Source: an uncultured Trueperaceae bacterium (GTDB taxonomy: Bacteria > Deinococcota > Deinococci > Deinococcales > Trueperaceae). From it: a stretch of 64,000 nt of DNA. The stretch covers positions 62,001-126,000 of the forward strand of contig CALMXZ010000009.1 of assembly GCA_937873495.1 (NCBI GenBank), read 5' to 3'. The first letter of the stretch is position 1. Each line of letters starts with the position of its first letter. Under the pieces are notes generated by a model. The model was not told the origin of the DNA, did no database searches, and saw nothing but the letters and a program-made list of their open reading frames with translations. Below, in pieces: positions 14,401 to 23,283 of the stretch. The position numbers and the translations under genes are program-made.

Positions 14401-17400
14401 TGGGCGCGCAAGCCCGGGAGGCCCGCGACCTGCGCCGCCAGCACGGGCGCCGAGTTGTCGCCACCCAGCGTGACCCTGGCGGGTCCGAGCTCGAGGCGCA
14501 CCGTTCCCGCGGCGGTGAGCCCGGCGCCGAGCACGGTGCGGAGCCTGACCTGGGAACTCGTCGGCAAGGCGGCCGTGGCGCCCGGGCGCGGCGCTTCGAG
14601 GAGCGTGGCGACCGTGAGGTCGGTGTCGGGGTAGACCCGACCCTGCACGCGTACGCTCTGCGTGAGAGGGCCGCCCTCGACGAACTGGTCGAGCGTCAGG
14701 CCCGCGGTCGAGACGGCCACGCGGCCGCTCGCCGTCAGGGCCCCGGTGACGTTGGTGAGGAGCACGAGCTGCGGCAGCTGCCCCTCGCCCTGCACCGTGC
14801 CGGTGGCGTCGATGGCTAAGCCTGAGATGCTGCCGCCGGTGTAACCGGCCGTGCCCGTCCACGGCCGCGCGTCGGCGGCGCGCGCGGCGCTCAGTTCGAG
14901 CGCGCCGCCGAACGCCTGGCCGCTCAGGTTCGCTTCGATCGCGCCGCCGGTGCTGGAGAGGTGAGCCTCGAGTTCGAGCTGCGCGCCCGAGAGCCGCGCC
15001 GCGAGCGCTCCGTCTTGCAGCGTCCCGCTCCCGCTGGCGGAGAGCCGCGTGTCGGCGGCCATGGCCAGGTCGGCTAGCTCGGCGGTCCAACGCCCGGCGC
15101 CGACCTCGAACTCGCCACGGAGGTGCTCGCTGGTCAGCGAGACGGTGCCGAACGGCGCCTCGGCCACGATGTCCAGGTCGCCGAGCGCGATGCCGGCCAC
15201 CGCCGTGCCGAGGACGGTTCCCTGGAGCCACGGCCCGGCGCCGTCGCCGGCGAGGCGCAGTTGGAGTGCGCCGGCCAGGTCCGGTTGGACTGTGGCCAGG
15301 TCGCCTGTCAGGCGTGCCCAGCTCAGGTCGGAGGCCACGCTGGCCGTCCAACCGGTCAGGCGCCCGGCGCCAGTCATGCGGACGGTGCCCTCGCCACCCT
15401 CCTCGACGTCGGAGAGGAGGAGCACGGCCTCGCCCCACCGCGCCGAGCCGGACGCGCGCGCCTCGCCACCGTGGAGGCTGGCGCGCAGGTCGGTGGCGAA
15501 CTGGCCGAACGTGAGGTCGCTGGCGAGCTGAACCTCGCCGGCGGCGGGGCGGGCGCTGGCGGTGAGCGTGCCGCGCACGCGGCCGTCGCCCCGCAGGTCG
15601 GCGTTGACCACCGGGTCGGCGAGCGAGCCGCCAAGCGACAACGTGCCGCTTACGCTGCCGCCGAGCCCGCGCGCCCCAACGGCCGTCGCGTCGAGGGCGG
15701 CCGTGATGGTCGCGCCGCCGAGGTCGCCGAGGTTGGTCGCTGCGATGGCGACGGGGCCGCGCAGCGTGCCGGTCAGTTCCGTGCCGTTCAGGTCGACGTC
15801 GGCGAGGTCGACGGCGGCGCTCAGATTGAGGCGCAACCCGCCGGCGTCGTAGCCGAGGCTGCCCGAGCCGGTCACGAGCGAGCGCGGCGCGGCCAGGCGC
15901 AGGTCGCTCACCATGACGCCGGAGCCCTCCAAGCTCGCGGAGAGGCTCAGGCGCGGCTCGTCGACCTGGGCGAGCCAGCCGCCGACGTCCAGGTCGGTCA
16001 GGGCGACCTCGGCCCGCCAGCTCTGCGGGGCGGCGAGCGTCGCCGTGCTAGATGCGCGCAGCGCCGGTCCGTCGAGCTTCACGGTGAGGCGACCGTCCGC
16101 GAAGGTCACCGGGCCGGAGGCCGCCACGTCGCCCGTCACGCGCGCCGTGCCTGCCAGCGTCGGGCTCGCGAGGGTGCCGCCGAGTTGCAGGTCGGCGCTC
16201 AGCTCGGCGAGGAACCCGCCGACCTGCGGCGCCACGGCCGCCAACGGCGCGTGCGCTGTCAGCGTTCCTCCCAAGCTCGCGTCGGCGAGCGGATCCGCCG
16301 AGAGCTCCACGCGCGCCTCGGCCGCCGGGCCTGCCACCCGCTCGTGCAGGAGCTTCACATGGGCGAAGAGCCCGCCGGCGCCGGTCGCGGAGAGTTCGGC
16401 GCGGGCCTCGGGCAGGTCGGCGTGGACGGCGGACGCGACCAGGTCGCCGGCGAAGCCGGTCGCGCGCGCCCAGGTGAGGTCGGCGGATTCGATCTCGACC
16501 CGCAGCGGCGCCAGCGACTCGGTGGCGGGGAAGAGCGAGAGCAGCTCCGCCACGTCGGCCTCCGTCGCCGAGCCCGTCAGCGCGAGGCGCGCTCTGGCAA
16601 GGTCGAGGAGCGCGGCCGGGCTGTCCGCCGGCGACACCCCGAGCGTGGCGACGAGCCGGCGCCATCCGAGCCTTAGTTCGTGCGGGCCGACGGCCAGCGT
16701 GGCCGGCTCGAGGTCGGATCCGGCGGCGAGCGTGCCCGTCAGGTTCAGGCCTTCCAGGCCGCTGTCGGCTGCGCTGAGCGTGCCGGAGAGCGAGAGGCGC
16801 GGGTCGTCCGCGGGCAGGAGCCCGGACACGGTGGCGTCCAGCGCGGTGAGGGTCACGCCCTGCCCGCCCCAGGCAAGCGCCGAGGTCGCCGTGAACCCGA
16901 CGGGTGCGAGGCTGCCGGCCGGCGCCGCGAGCTCGACGGCTCCGGTGCCCGCCCCGATCCTGGCGCTCAGCGAGGCTCCGCTGTAGGTGGCGGCGAGCGT
17001 GCCGCCCCCAGCGCCGTCGCCCGCCACCCTGAGCTCGAGGGGCGCTCCGCCGAACGTGCCGGCCAGGTGCGCGGCAGGGAGCGCCCCCGGGGCGCTCTCC
17101 CAGGCCAACAGGCCGTCCAGTTCGCCGGCAGGACCGCGGAGGCTCACGCTGAGATCGTCCGGTGCGGTGCCGGCCAGGCGTAGGACGTTGTCGCCGAGCC
17201 GCGCGCTCAGGTCGAGGACCAGCTCGGTCGTGAACGGCCGGGTGGTCAGGCCGGCCCGGCCGCCGCCCGTCACGTCGAGGTCGAGCCCGAAGGCGGCCCC
17301 GAGTGCCCGCCAGTCCACGGTGCCGAGGTCGAGTTCGGCTCGCAGGTCGGCGGCCTCGCCGGTCAGGCTCGCGGTGGCGACCTCGGCGCCGCCGTTCGCC

Positions 17401-20400
17401 ACGCTCACCTGCCCGGCGTAGGTAAGGCCGTGGCCGGCCAGGTCGGCGCGCACGCCCGGCGTGAGGCCGTCCGGCAGCCCCGCTACCGCGACCAGCGCCG
17501 CGGCCTCGGCGCGCCAGGCCCCGTCCGGGGCCAGCGCGATCGAGAGCTTGGCCGGCTCCGGCAGGGCGGAGGCGACGAGGTCGAGCCCGAAGGCGGCCCC
17601 GAGGCTGGCGGCGGGGACGAGCAGCTCGGCGCTGACGCCGGCCGAGAGCGAGGCCTCGGCGTCGCCGGTCACCGCCCCGCTCACGTCCGCCTGCACGCGC
17701 GCGTCCGCCAGCGTTCCGCTCGGCGTGAGCGCCACGGCCACAGGCCCGGCCGCCGTCCTGGCGCTCACGACCAACCGGCCGCCGAGGGTGCCATGGGCGA
17801 GGGTCAGGGCGCCCTCGGCGGCCGGTTGGCCGGGCGAAGCCTCGTCGCCTGCGCCGGCGGGCGACGCGCTTTCGCGCGTCCGCAGCGTCACGCTGCCGGT
17901 CGCCTGCTCGAGGGCGAAGTCGAACGCCATGGCGGGCACGCTCGCCACGTCACCTAACTCGAGGGGGCTCGTCAGGAGCTCGCCGCTCAGGCCGTCGCGC
18001 CAGGCGAACGTGGCCGTCGCCAGCCCCTCCTTGGCGCTCGCCGTTCCGGTGAGCGCGAGCTGCGGGACGAGGGTGCCGGCGGCGTTCGCGTTCAGGTCTC
18101 CGGCGGCAGACGCATCCGCGGCGACGCGCAGCTCCTCGCCCTGCCCGGTGAGCCTGACGGTCGCGGTCAGCGGACCGGCTAGTTGCGCGGTGAGGGCTCC
18201 GAGCCACCGGCCCTGCTCGAGCACGAGTGTGCCGCCGAGCGTGCCGGTCATGCCCGCCGGTAGGTAGCGATCGAGCGCGGCGTCGTCCGCCCGCAGCCTG
18301 AGCCGGCCGGCGCCGCGCACCACCTCGTTGCTGACGTAGATCCCGGCACCCTCCAGCACCAGGTCGGCGCGCGCACCCGTGCCGCTGAGGCGGGCGCGCA
18401 ACGGCTCCTCGCCCTCGCGGGCGACGGCCGGCACGAGGTCGAGGCTCGCGCGGTAGCGGGGGCCGCGCAGGAGGTCGATGGTGGCCTCCGCGGTCACGCG
18501 CCAGTCCGGCCGGTACTGCTCGGGCAGCATGGCGGCCAGCTCGGTGGCAGCGGCGTCGACGGTGAGCGTGAGCTCGGCCGGCGTGCCGCTCGCGTCCGCG
18601 AGGTGGGCGCCGGTGGCGGTGTTGACGAGGCTGAGGCTCAGCGGCACCGTGGCGGGGTCCGTGAGGGTCGCCGCCGTCGCGCCGACCGGGCCGGGCGTGA
18701 GCGTGGCTCTGTACTCCGTGCCCGCGTACGCCGCCGTCGCGGCGAGCGCTCCGCTCAGGCGCCACCGGCCGCCCGCGCTGCGCACGTCGAGCCGCTCGCC
18801 GCCCAGGCTCAGGCCCCCCGCTAGTTCGCTCCACGAGAAGTCGAGGTCCCACTCCAGCGGTAGGACGCTCACCGGCCCGAGCGCCAGCTCCGCCAGCGTG
18901 CCGCCCCCGCGGACGCCGGTGAGGTCGACCACTATGCCCGTCAACGGGCCCACCGCCAGCGTCATGGCGCCGCCCGGCCCGCCACCACCATGGGGGGTCA
19001 GGCTCAGCGCCCCCTCGCCGCTGACGGGTAGCCCGGCCGCTTCGCCGACGAGTGTCAGCGCGAGCCCGTCGCCCGTCGCCACGCCGCTCAGCCGCAGCGG
19101 CAGCGGCTTCACGAGCGTCACGTCAACCAGGCCGGACAGTGCGGCGGCAGCCGCGCCAGGCGGGGCGCCACCGGCGACGCCGTGCAGGTCGAGGGCCATG
19201 GAGCCTTCCGCGCCCACCGCGCCGAACCCGAGGGCGCGTGCCAGCGCCTCGACCTCTTCCGTGCCGGTAGCCGACCACGCTCCGTCTGCCAACGAGTAGT
19301 CGAGGTTCAGCCCGGCGGCGGCGACCGCCACGCTACGCGCCCCGGTCCAGTCCGCCTCGAGCCGCACGGGCAGGTCGCCGAGGAGGCCGGTGGCCGTGGC
19401 GGAGCCGAGCGCCTGCTCGAGCCGGCCCTGCAGCGCCAGGTCGAGGGGGAGGGCGACGCCGACCGCCTCCGCCGCGCGCGGCACGGACACGGTGAAGGCG
19501 TAGCCGTCGTCCGCTTCGTTCAGCGCGGCGCTGATGCTCGCCCAGCGCTCGCCGCCGGCCAGGCGCGCAGGCAGGTCGGTGACGGTGAGGCTCGACGAGT
19601 CGCCGGAGCCGACCCGGAGGGCAACCGGCGCGCCGTCCGCGCCGATCGCCAGCGTCCAGCCGTCGCCTCCGGCCCTCAGGTCCATCGGCAGGGAGCCGAG
19701 CTCGAGCGCCAGCGGTCCGGCGTGCGCGTCGGTGGCGGTCGCGGCGGCGTTGACGGTGATGACGCCGTCGGCGAAGGTCGCGTGGCCGGTCGTGACCGCG
19801 AGGGTGGCGCCGATCTGCGAGGCGGCGTCCGCGTCGGAGCCTGCGCCGGTCGCGGATCCGCTCGCGACGACCACGGGGTCGAGCGTGAAGTCCGCCTCCA
19901 CCCGCAAGGGGGCCGTGCCGACGGTGGCTGTGAGCGTCACCGGTCCGAAGCGCCCGTCGACGGGGCCGACGGCGCCGTTCGTGAGGCGGGCGGTGAGCGA
20001 ACCGCGCAGGTCGATCGGGGCGCCGTCCGTCGCCGCGGCGAGCCCGAACCCCGCGAGGGCGAGGGTCAGCGGCTCCCGGCCGTTCACCTCGGCCCGGAGG
20101 GCCAGGTCGGTGGGTGTGCCGGTCGCGCTCACGGCGAGGTCGACCGGCGTGCCGAGGAGGTCGGTGCGCACGTTACGGAGGTTCACGCCGCCGTCGAGCC
20201 GCCCGTCCGCCAGCACCACGGCGCCGGAGAGCTCGATGCCGGGGTCGCCGCTGCCGGACACGAACGCCTGCCAGCCGTCCGGATCGAGGCGCCCGTCGAG
20301 CGCGAGATCGACGGCCGCCCCGGCGACGTCTCCCGCCCAGGTGGCCGCGAGCCGCCCTTGCGGGTTGCCGCCCATGGGCAGGTCGACGCTCACGGACCGC

Positions 20401-21638
20401 AGCGTGCCGCCCGGCCGCAGCCCCGCGTATTCGAAGCCGCTCAGGTCGACGTCGCTCGCGCGCACGCGCAGGAGCTGCTCCCCGCGCGGTCCGGGAGCCA
20501 CGGCGAGGGAGACATGGCCGCCGGCGAGGGTCATGGTGGAGTCGACGTCGAGCGCGTTGCCCTTGAGGCCGAAGCGCGCGTCGATCCCAGCCGCAGCGAG
20601 GCCGTTGACGGTTCCGTCGCCGCGCGCCGTGCCCGTGAAGTCGACGGTCCGCCACCCGCTGATCGCGAGGTCGATGGTCGTGTTGCCCTCGACCGCGAAG
20701 GGGAACTCGGCGGGGAACTGGTCGCGGAGCAGCCAGGCCACGGCCGCCGCTAACGACGGCGTCGCCTCGCCCGTGACCGCGAAGCGCTCGGCCTCGATGT
20801 CGACCGTGCCGGAGGCCCTCACCTCCCCGCCCATGCCGCGCCCTCGCAACTCGGCGGTCAGGAGCGGATAGTGGAGCTTGACGGTGCCGGCGATCTCCTC
20901 GGCGCTCATGCCGAGCTCGGCTACGCTCCCGCCCATCAGTGTGAAGTCGCCTGAGATCCGACCGTTCACCACCGCGAGCGTGCCCGTCACGGTGCCGCCG
21001 AGGGCGCCCGGCCACCAGTGCTGGGCGAGGGTGACGTCGGCGCGCTCGACCGCGCCTGCGAAGTTCAACGTGTTCGGGTCGAGCGTGCCGCTGAAGCGCG
21101 CGGCGCCCTTGGCCGTGATGAGCTCGCCACCCACGAGGAGGCCCGCGGCGCCGTTCTCGAGGGTGAGGTCGGAGATGGTCGCGTCCGGCAGGGTGAAAGG
21201 GACCTGCTTGATGGTCACGGTCGAGCCGACGAGGCGCACCTGCCCTAGCCGCACGCGGGGCGTGAACCCGACGGCCGGGCCGGAGCCGCCGCTCGCGACG
21301 AGGTCGAGGTCGGACAGGTCGATCTCGCCGGCGGCGCCCTCCACCTCGGCATCGAGGGGCAGCTCGCCGCCGAGCAGCGCGGGCAGGAAGTAGCCGACGC
21401 GCAGGCGGTCGAAGGTCAGGTGCGACCCGAAGGCGTCCACGCGCAGGCCCGCCAGGGTGACGCCGCTCCAGGCGTTGCCGCTGCTCGAGGAGTACGCGAT
21501 GCTGACGCCTTGCCGCTCGGCCGCCGCGATCAAGTAGCGCAGCAGGCCGTCGCGCACGACACTCGTGCCCGGCGCCAGAGCCGCCGCCCCGAGCACGAGG
21601 GTGACTATTAAGGCGGTGAGCAGCGTTCTGCGAGGCAT
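11454..21638 (-). CDS. Giant TamB/DUF490-like envelope protein
   Basis: A 3394-aa protein with an N-terminal membrane anchor (residues ~5-27). A very long run of short beta-strand-like units follows (alternating polar/hydrophobic, rich in G, A, L, T, D). The C-terminal ~400 residues resemble the TamB domain: a DLAIRAPQRVLL segment, RGNLRFSGRDFTIDRA, and a final stretch ending in an aromatic residue (VGLTLRW), as outer-membrane-facing proteins often do. TamB-family proteins form hydrophobic-groove bridges for lipid transfer, or assist outer-membrane protein assembly, between the two membranes. E. coli TamB is about 1260 aa, so this is about 2.7 times longer. No partner BamA/TamA gene is adjacent. 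No frameshift is seen. A start without a clear ribosome site is the weakest point. Confidence 0.85.
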   Translation of the reverse strand: MPRRTLLTALIVTLVLGAAALAPGTSVVRDGLLRYLIAAAERQGVSIAYSSSSGNAWSGVTLAGLRVDAFGSHLTFDRLRVGYFLPALLGGELPLDAEVEGAAGEIDLSDLDLVASGGSGPAVGFTPRVRLGQVRLVGSTVTIKQVPFTLPDATISDLTLENGAAGLLVGGELITAKGAARFSGTLDPNTLNFAGAVERADVTLAQHWWPGALGGTVTGTLAVVNGRISGDFTLMGGSVAELGMSAEEIAGTVKLHYPLLTAELRGRGMGGEVRASGTVDIEAERFAVTGEATPSLAAAVAWLLRDQFPAEFPFAVEGNTTIDLAISGWRTVDFTGTARGDGTVNGLAAAGIDARFGLKGNALDVDSTMTLAGGHVSLAVAPGPRGEQLLRVRASDVDLSGFEYAGLRPGGTLRSVSVDLPMGGNPQGRLAATWAGDVAGAAVDLALDGRLDPDGWQAFVSGSGDPGIELSGAVVLADGRLDGGVNLRNVRTDLLGTPVDLAVSATGTPTDLALRAEVNGREPLTLALAGFGLAAATDGAPIDLRGSLTARLTNGAVGPVDGRFGPVTLTATVGTAPLRVEADFTLDPVVVASGSATGAGSDADAASQIGATLAVTTGHATFADGVITVNAAATATDAHAGPLALELGSLPMDLRAGGDGWTLAIGADGAPVALRVGSGDSSSLTVTDLPARLAGGERWASISAALNEADDGYAFTVSVPRAAEAVGVALPLDLALQGRLEQALGSATATGLLGDLPVRLEADWTGARSVAVAAAGLNLDYSLADGAWSATGTEEVEALARALGFGAVGAEGSMALDLHGVAGGAPPGAAAAALSGLVDVTLVKPLPLRLSGVATGDGLALTLVGEAAGLPVSGEGALSLTPHGGGGPGGAMTLAVGPLTGIVVDLTGVRGGGTLAELALGPVSVLPLEWDLDFSWSELAGGLSLGGERLDVRSAGGRWRLSGALAATAAYAGTEYRATLTPGPVGATAATLTDPATVPLSLSLVNTATGAHLADASGTPAELTLTVDAAATELAAMLPEQYRPDWRVTAEATIDLLRGPRYRASLDLVPAVAREGEEPLRARLSGTGARADLVLEGAGIYVSNEVVRGAGRLRLRADDAALDRYLPAGMTGTLGGTLVLEQGRWLGALTAQLAGPLTATVRLTGQGEELRVAADASAAGDLNANAAGTLVPQLALTGTASAKEGLATATFAWRDGLSGELLTSPLELGDVASVPAMAFDFALEQATGSVTLRTRESASPAGAGDEASPGQPAAEGALTLAHGTLGGRLVVSARTAAGPVAVALTPSGTLADARVQADVSGAVTGDAEASLSAGVSAELLVPAASLGAAFGLDLVASALPEPAKLSIALAPDGAWRAEAAALVAVAGLPDGLTPGVRADLAGHGLTYAGQVSVANGGAEVATASLTGEAADLRAELDLGTVDWRALGAAFGLDLDVTGGGRAGLTTRPFTTELVLDLSARLGDNVLRLAGTAPDDLSVSLRGPAGELDGLLAWESAPGALPAAHLAGTFGGAPLELRVAGDGAGGGTLAATYSGASLSARIGAGTGAVELAAPAGSLAPVGFTATSALAWGGQGVTLTALDATVSGLLPADDPRLSLSGTLSAADSGLEGLNLTGTLAAGSDLEPATLAVGPHELRLGWRRLVATLGVSPADSPAALLDLARARLALTGSATEADVAELLSLFPATESLAPLRVEIESADLTWARATGFAGDLVASAVHADLPEARAELSATGAGGLFAHVKLLHERVAGPAAEARVELSADPLADASLGGTLTAHAPLAAVAPQVGGFLAELSADLQLGGTLASPTLAGTARVTGDVAASGPVTFADGRLTVKLDGPALRASSTATLAAPQSWRAEVALTDLDVGGWLAQVDEPRLSLSASLEGSGVMVSDLRLAAPRSLVTGSGSLGYDAGGLRLNLSAAVDLADVDLNGTELTGTLRGPVAIAATNLGDLGGATITAALDATAVGARGLGGSVSGTLSLGGSLADPVVNADLRGDGRVRGTLTASARPAAGEVQLASDLTFGQFATDLRASLHGGEARASGSARWGEAVLLLSDVEEGGEGTVRMTGAGRLTGWTASVASDLSWARLTGDLATVQPDLAGALQLRLAGDGAGPWLQGTVLGTAVAGIALGDLDIVAEAPFGTVSLTSEHLRGEFEVGAGRWTAELADLAMAADTRLSASGSGTLQDGALAARLSGAQLELEAHLSSTGGAIEANLSGQAFGGALELSAARAADARPWTGTAGYTGGSISGLAIDATGTVQGEGQLPQLVLLTNVTGALTASGRVAVSTAGLTLDQFVEGGPLTQSVRVQGRVYPDTDLTVATLLEAPRPGATAALPTSSQVRLRTVLGAGLTAAGTVRLELGPARVTLGGDNSAPVLAAQVAGLPGLRAQTELHANDLFQLVTDVAAHGLELTGTDDVSGSLRVDLAPEPSVTFRGLGTTVAGVDVSADGTVTAASADVRAEVVFRTDLQLTAAQAEPGEYRLPVAITAGEGTWRLKYDGPLGLLHGTYDQAGGVVGLDADLRIGGGRVNSRLEHSGGELRGNVQVEGVRLAPAGVGAVALTVDSTVADGRIGGSVVLEAEAGRLTLTGSWGLAGILPESVVAGAPKGGRLEARLRTLELSKLPVVAARAPYLTGALTGVVQLRDEFVFGQLVSPEISAAGSTSRLELDLSGSLSSLDASLRLKGATVAANLAGNRLSGLGRFERFPAQFLAQAVVGPSDVTADTTGVVRFDLPFADLGSSYLRLATEEVRLERAGVPTVGNLTLVFDAGKLVVERADFAGLGSWDAHGELSLDRFDFHLSAADADFTPLLGIVPSLARIGAGATGTFTLDVSGDAAVPQARFASPGLDIELSGSRYRLADTEIELDGAELSVAALVSGVSPLEGALSVAGDARLTLAPLALTNVDVGFDGSLDLLSFGVVQDLHGALTKGAAGELRLDATGLMGTGTLELTGSVLPLALSARGNGLTVAFPALLVGRALVDADLTVAGESGGVALGGAVVASEIIVDPSARGSTTAAEGGEPPTQARPAGGGEPASVLRFADLAIRAPQRVLLSTNLGSGEAALDLVLSGNAADPKLTGTAHALRGNLRFSGRDFTIDRAVATFNQSGGVYPELDVAAHAEFDKSRVVSADSRVSFAAPREGQTFVVELAFTGQMVPAPGEEGGFRFDLQPRVSSDARIDVEGEGVRSFTDAELMSLITLGRFELNSGIVASGGLGQAVAQGALDTAIDLFVISELSNALKAALGLDVVEIKTSAISSLIDDSTHPFGVSLRLGGYLNPELFASYRIGTYDGPDGGYSLTNEVMLSYGLGPLDLDVTARVDVPTAGMNESPRPEIGVALSYSFGPTFGVDTGVVLSTQRSAFQVGLTLRW

Positions 21639-21881
21639 CGCGTCAGGCGGCTAGGTCCCGTTCTTGAGCGGAGCTCGGGGATGGGGTGCGATGGGCGGCA
21701 GGAACCCCGTTCCCTACGCGCTTCACGTGCGCCGCACGCTACCACGACGTTATGAGAACGTCCCGGTGGCTACGGCACACTCGGGCGTGCGATCCGGTGC
21801 AGCCGACCGCGGTGGTGGGGCGCTTCGCCCGACCCCCCGGGCGGCCGACTGCCGGCATCGGACCGGTGGCGAGGCGTGGGG

Positions 21882-21887
21882 TAACAT
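21882..21887 (+). promoter_or_regulatory. -10 box TAACAT before acylphosphatase gene
   Basis: TAACAT lies 10 nt upstream of ATG 21898, and it overlaps ATG 21886. If it is the -10, the ATG at 21886 cannot be on the transcript, and translation would start at 21898 with little or no leader. Confidence 0.4.
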
Positions 21888-21897
21888 GCCCCCACTC

Positions 21898-22230
21898 ATG
21901 GCGCCCAGCACGGAAAAGCCCACCCAGACGCCGACTCCCGCGCAAGCGGACCCGAGCCGTTTCACCGCCATCGTGTCCGGCGACGTGCAAGGGGTCGGCT
22001 ACCGCGCCTTCGCGCGCCGCTACGCTACGGAGCTCGGCATCGGCGGACACGCGGAGAACCTGGCGGACGGCCGGGTGGAGGTCGTCGCGGAGGGGCGGTA
22101 CGGCGACCTCGTGGTGCTGCTCAAGCACCTGAGGGTCGGACCGGCGCACGCGGCGGTGAAGAGGGTGGACGTCGAGTGGTCGGCCACCCCGCCCAGCCTC
22201 TCGGGCGCGCCCGAGTTCAGGACCTACTGA
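21898..22230 (+). CDS. acyP: Acylphosphatase
   Basis: A 110-aa protein; the acylphosphatase fold is ~90 residues and starts at about residue 20 after a P/T-rich tail. It hydrolyses carboxyl-phosphate bonds. The signature GDVQGVGYRAFARRYA holds the catalytic Arg (in GYRAF), and the catalytic Asn is in GHAENLADGRVEVVAEG. The start at 21898 follows from a TAACAT box that overlaps the other candidate ATG (21886). The stop shares a base with the trpC start (TGATG), so the two are co-translated. Confidence 0.9.
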   Translation: MAPSTEKPTQTPTPAQADPSRFTAIVSGDVQGVGYRAFARRYATELGIGGHAENLADGRVEVVAEGRYGDLVVLLKHLRVGPAHAAVKRVDVEWSATPPSLSGAPEFRTY

Positions 22231-23213
22231 TGGCGGGCCGCGGCGGTAGCGAGCCTGAGGGCTCGGGCGGCGGAGCCGAGCCGGCTGGCGCCGCGTCTTC
22301 GCGCGCGTCAGCCGTGGCGCCGGCCCCGCTCGGCGAGGCGCGCCTCGCCGCCATCCCCGGCGTCCTTGGCAAGATCGCGCGCGAACGGGCGGCGGATCAC
22401 GCCTCGGCGCCTCGCGACAGAGGGCTGACCGACCGCACGGAGCGCGACCGCGAACATGATGGCGCGAGCCATGGTGTCGGCGCGCCGACCGAGCGCGCGG
22501 AGCGCGACCCTCGGCCGGTGTTCTCCGCAGCGCTCCTCGCCGCCAAGCACGAGGCTGCGGCCGCCGGCCTCACGCCCCTCGCCTTCATCACGGAGATCAA
22601 GCGCTCGAGCCCGTCGCAGGGGCACATCGCGCCGCTCGACCCCGTGCGCGCCGCGCGCGAGTACCTGGCGGGCGGGGCCGCGGCGCTGAGCGTCCTCACG
22701 GAGCCGCGCCACTTCGGCGGCGACCTCGCGCACCTGCGCGCCGTCGCCGGCGCCGTGCCGCTGCCGCTGCTACGCAAGGAGTTCGTTGTTCACCCCGAGC
22801 AGGTGCGCGAGGCGGTGGCCGCGGGCGCGAGCGCCGTGCTCCTGATGGTCAGCGTCCTCGGGGAGGCAACGGGCGAGTACCTGCGCTACGCAAAGGGGCT
22901 CGGGCTGGAGGCGCTCGTCGAGGTGCACGACGCCGGCGAGCTCGCCGTGGCGTTGGAGGCCGGGGCGCGCGTGCTGGGCGTCAACAACCGCGACCTGACC
23001 ACCCTCGCCGTCGACCTCGGCACGGCGCCCAAGCTGATCGCCGCGGCCCGAGAGTCGGGTTACGCCGGGGTGAGCGTGGCGGAGTCCGGGTACGCGACCA
23101 ATGCCGACCTCGCGTCGGTCGCCCACCTGGCTGACGCCGTGCTGGTGGGCACGAGCCTCGCGGGCAGTGGCGACCTCACGGGGGCGCTCCGCAGGCTCCG
23201 CGGCATGGCCTGA
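22230..23213 (+). CDS. trpC: Indole-3-glycerol phosphate synthase
   Basis: Closes the indole ring in tryptophan synthesis (CdRP to indole-3-glycerol phosphate). The TIM-barrel core shows the catalytic Lys in ITEIKRSSPSQG, the second Lys in LLRKEFVV, Glu in LVEVHD, and Asn in GVNNRDLTTL. At 327 aa it is longer than the usual ~255-270. The excess is an N-terminal A/S/G-rich tail (~40 aa) and a charged insertion of about 40 residues between GVLGKIARERA and FSAALLAAKH. No other trp gene is adjacent. An internal start would remove the tail but not the insertion. Confidence 0.93.
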   Translation: MAGRGGSEPEGSGGGAEPAGAASSRASAVAPAPLGEARLAAIPGVLGKIARERAADHASAPRDRGLTDRTERDREHDGASHGVGAPTERAERDPRPVFSAALLAAKHEAAAAGLTPLAFITEIKRSSPSQGHIAPLDPVRAAREYLAGGAAALSVLTEPRHFGGDLAHLRAVAGAVPLPLLRKEFVVHPEQVREAVAAGASAVLLMVSVLGEATGEYLRYAKGLGLEALVEVHDAGELAVALEAGARVLGVNNRDLTTLAVDLGTAPKLIAAARESGYAGVSVAESGYATNADLASVAHLADAVLVGTSLAGSGDLTGALRRLRGMA

Positions 23214-23254
23214 AGGCGGGCCTTGGCAGGCTCCGTGGCATGGTCTGAGGGCGG
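23191..23254 (+). repeat. 29-bp imperfect tandem duplication at the trpC 3' end
   Basis: The 29 bp from 23191 to 23219 recur at 23226-23254 with three C/T or A/G changes. The first copy holds the trpC stop; the second places a second in-frame-looking GGCATGG...TGA downstream. It looks like a small local duplication beside the M16 promoter. Confidence 0.75.
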
Positions 23255-23270
23255 CCATAGGACCCACGGC

Positions 23271-23276
23271 TATACT
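23271..23276 (+). promoter_or_regulatory. -10 box TATACT of the M16 operon (leaderless layout)
   Basis: TATACT is followed by exactly 7 nt and then ATG 23284. There is no Shine-Dalgarno between them, which supports a leaderless start. Confidence 0.6.
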
Positions 23277-23283
23277 TGCGGCC

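Noticed and set aside
13564-16676. Long open frames on both strands within the tamB gene
   Set aside because: Arg/Pro/Gly-rich shadow frames of the high-GC, repetitive tamB; the 11454-21638 frame is continuous and has the TamB-like ends.
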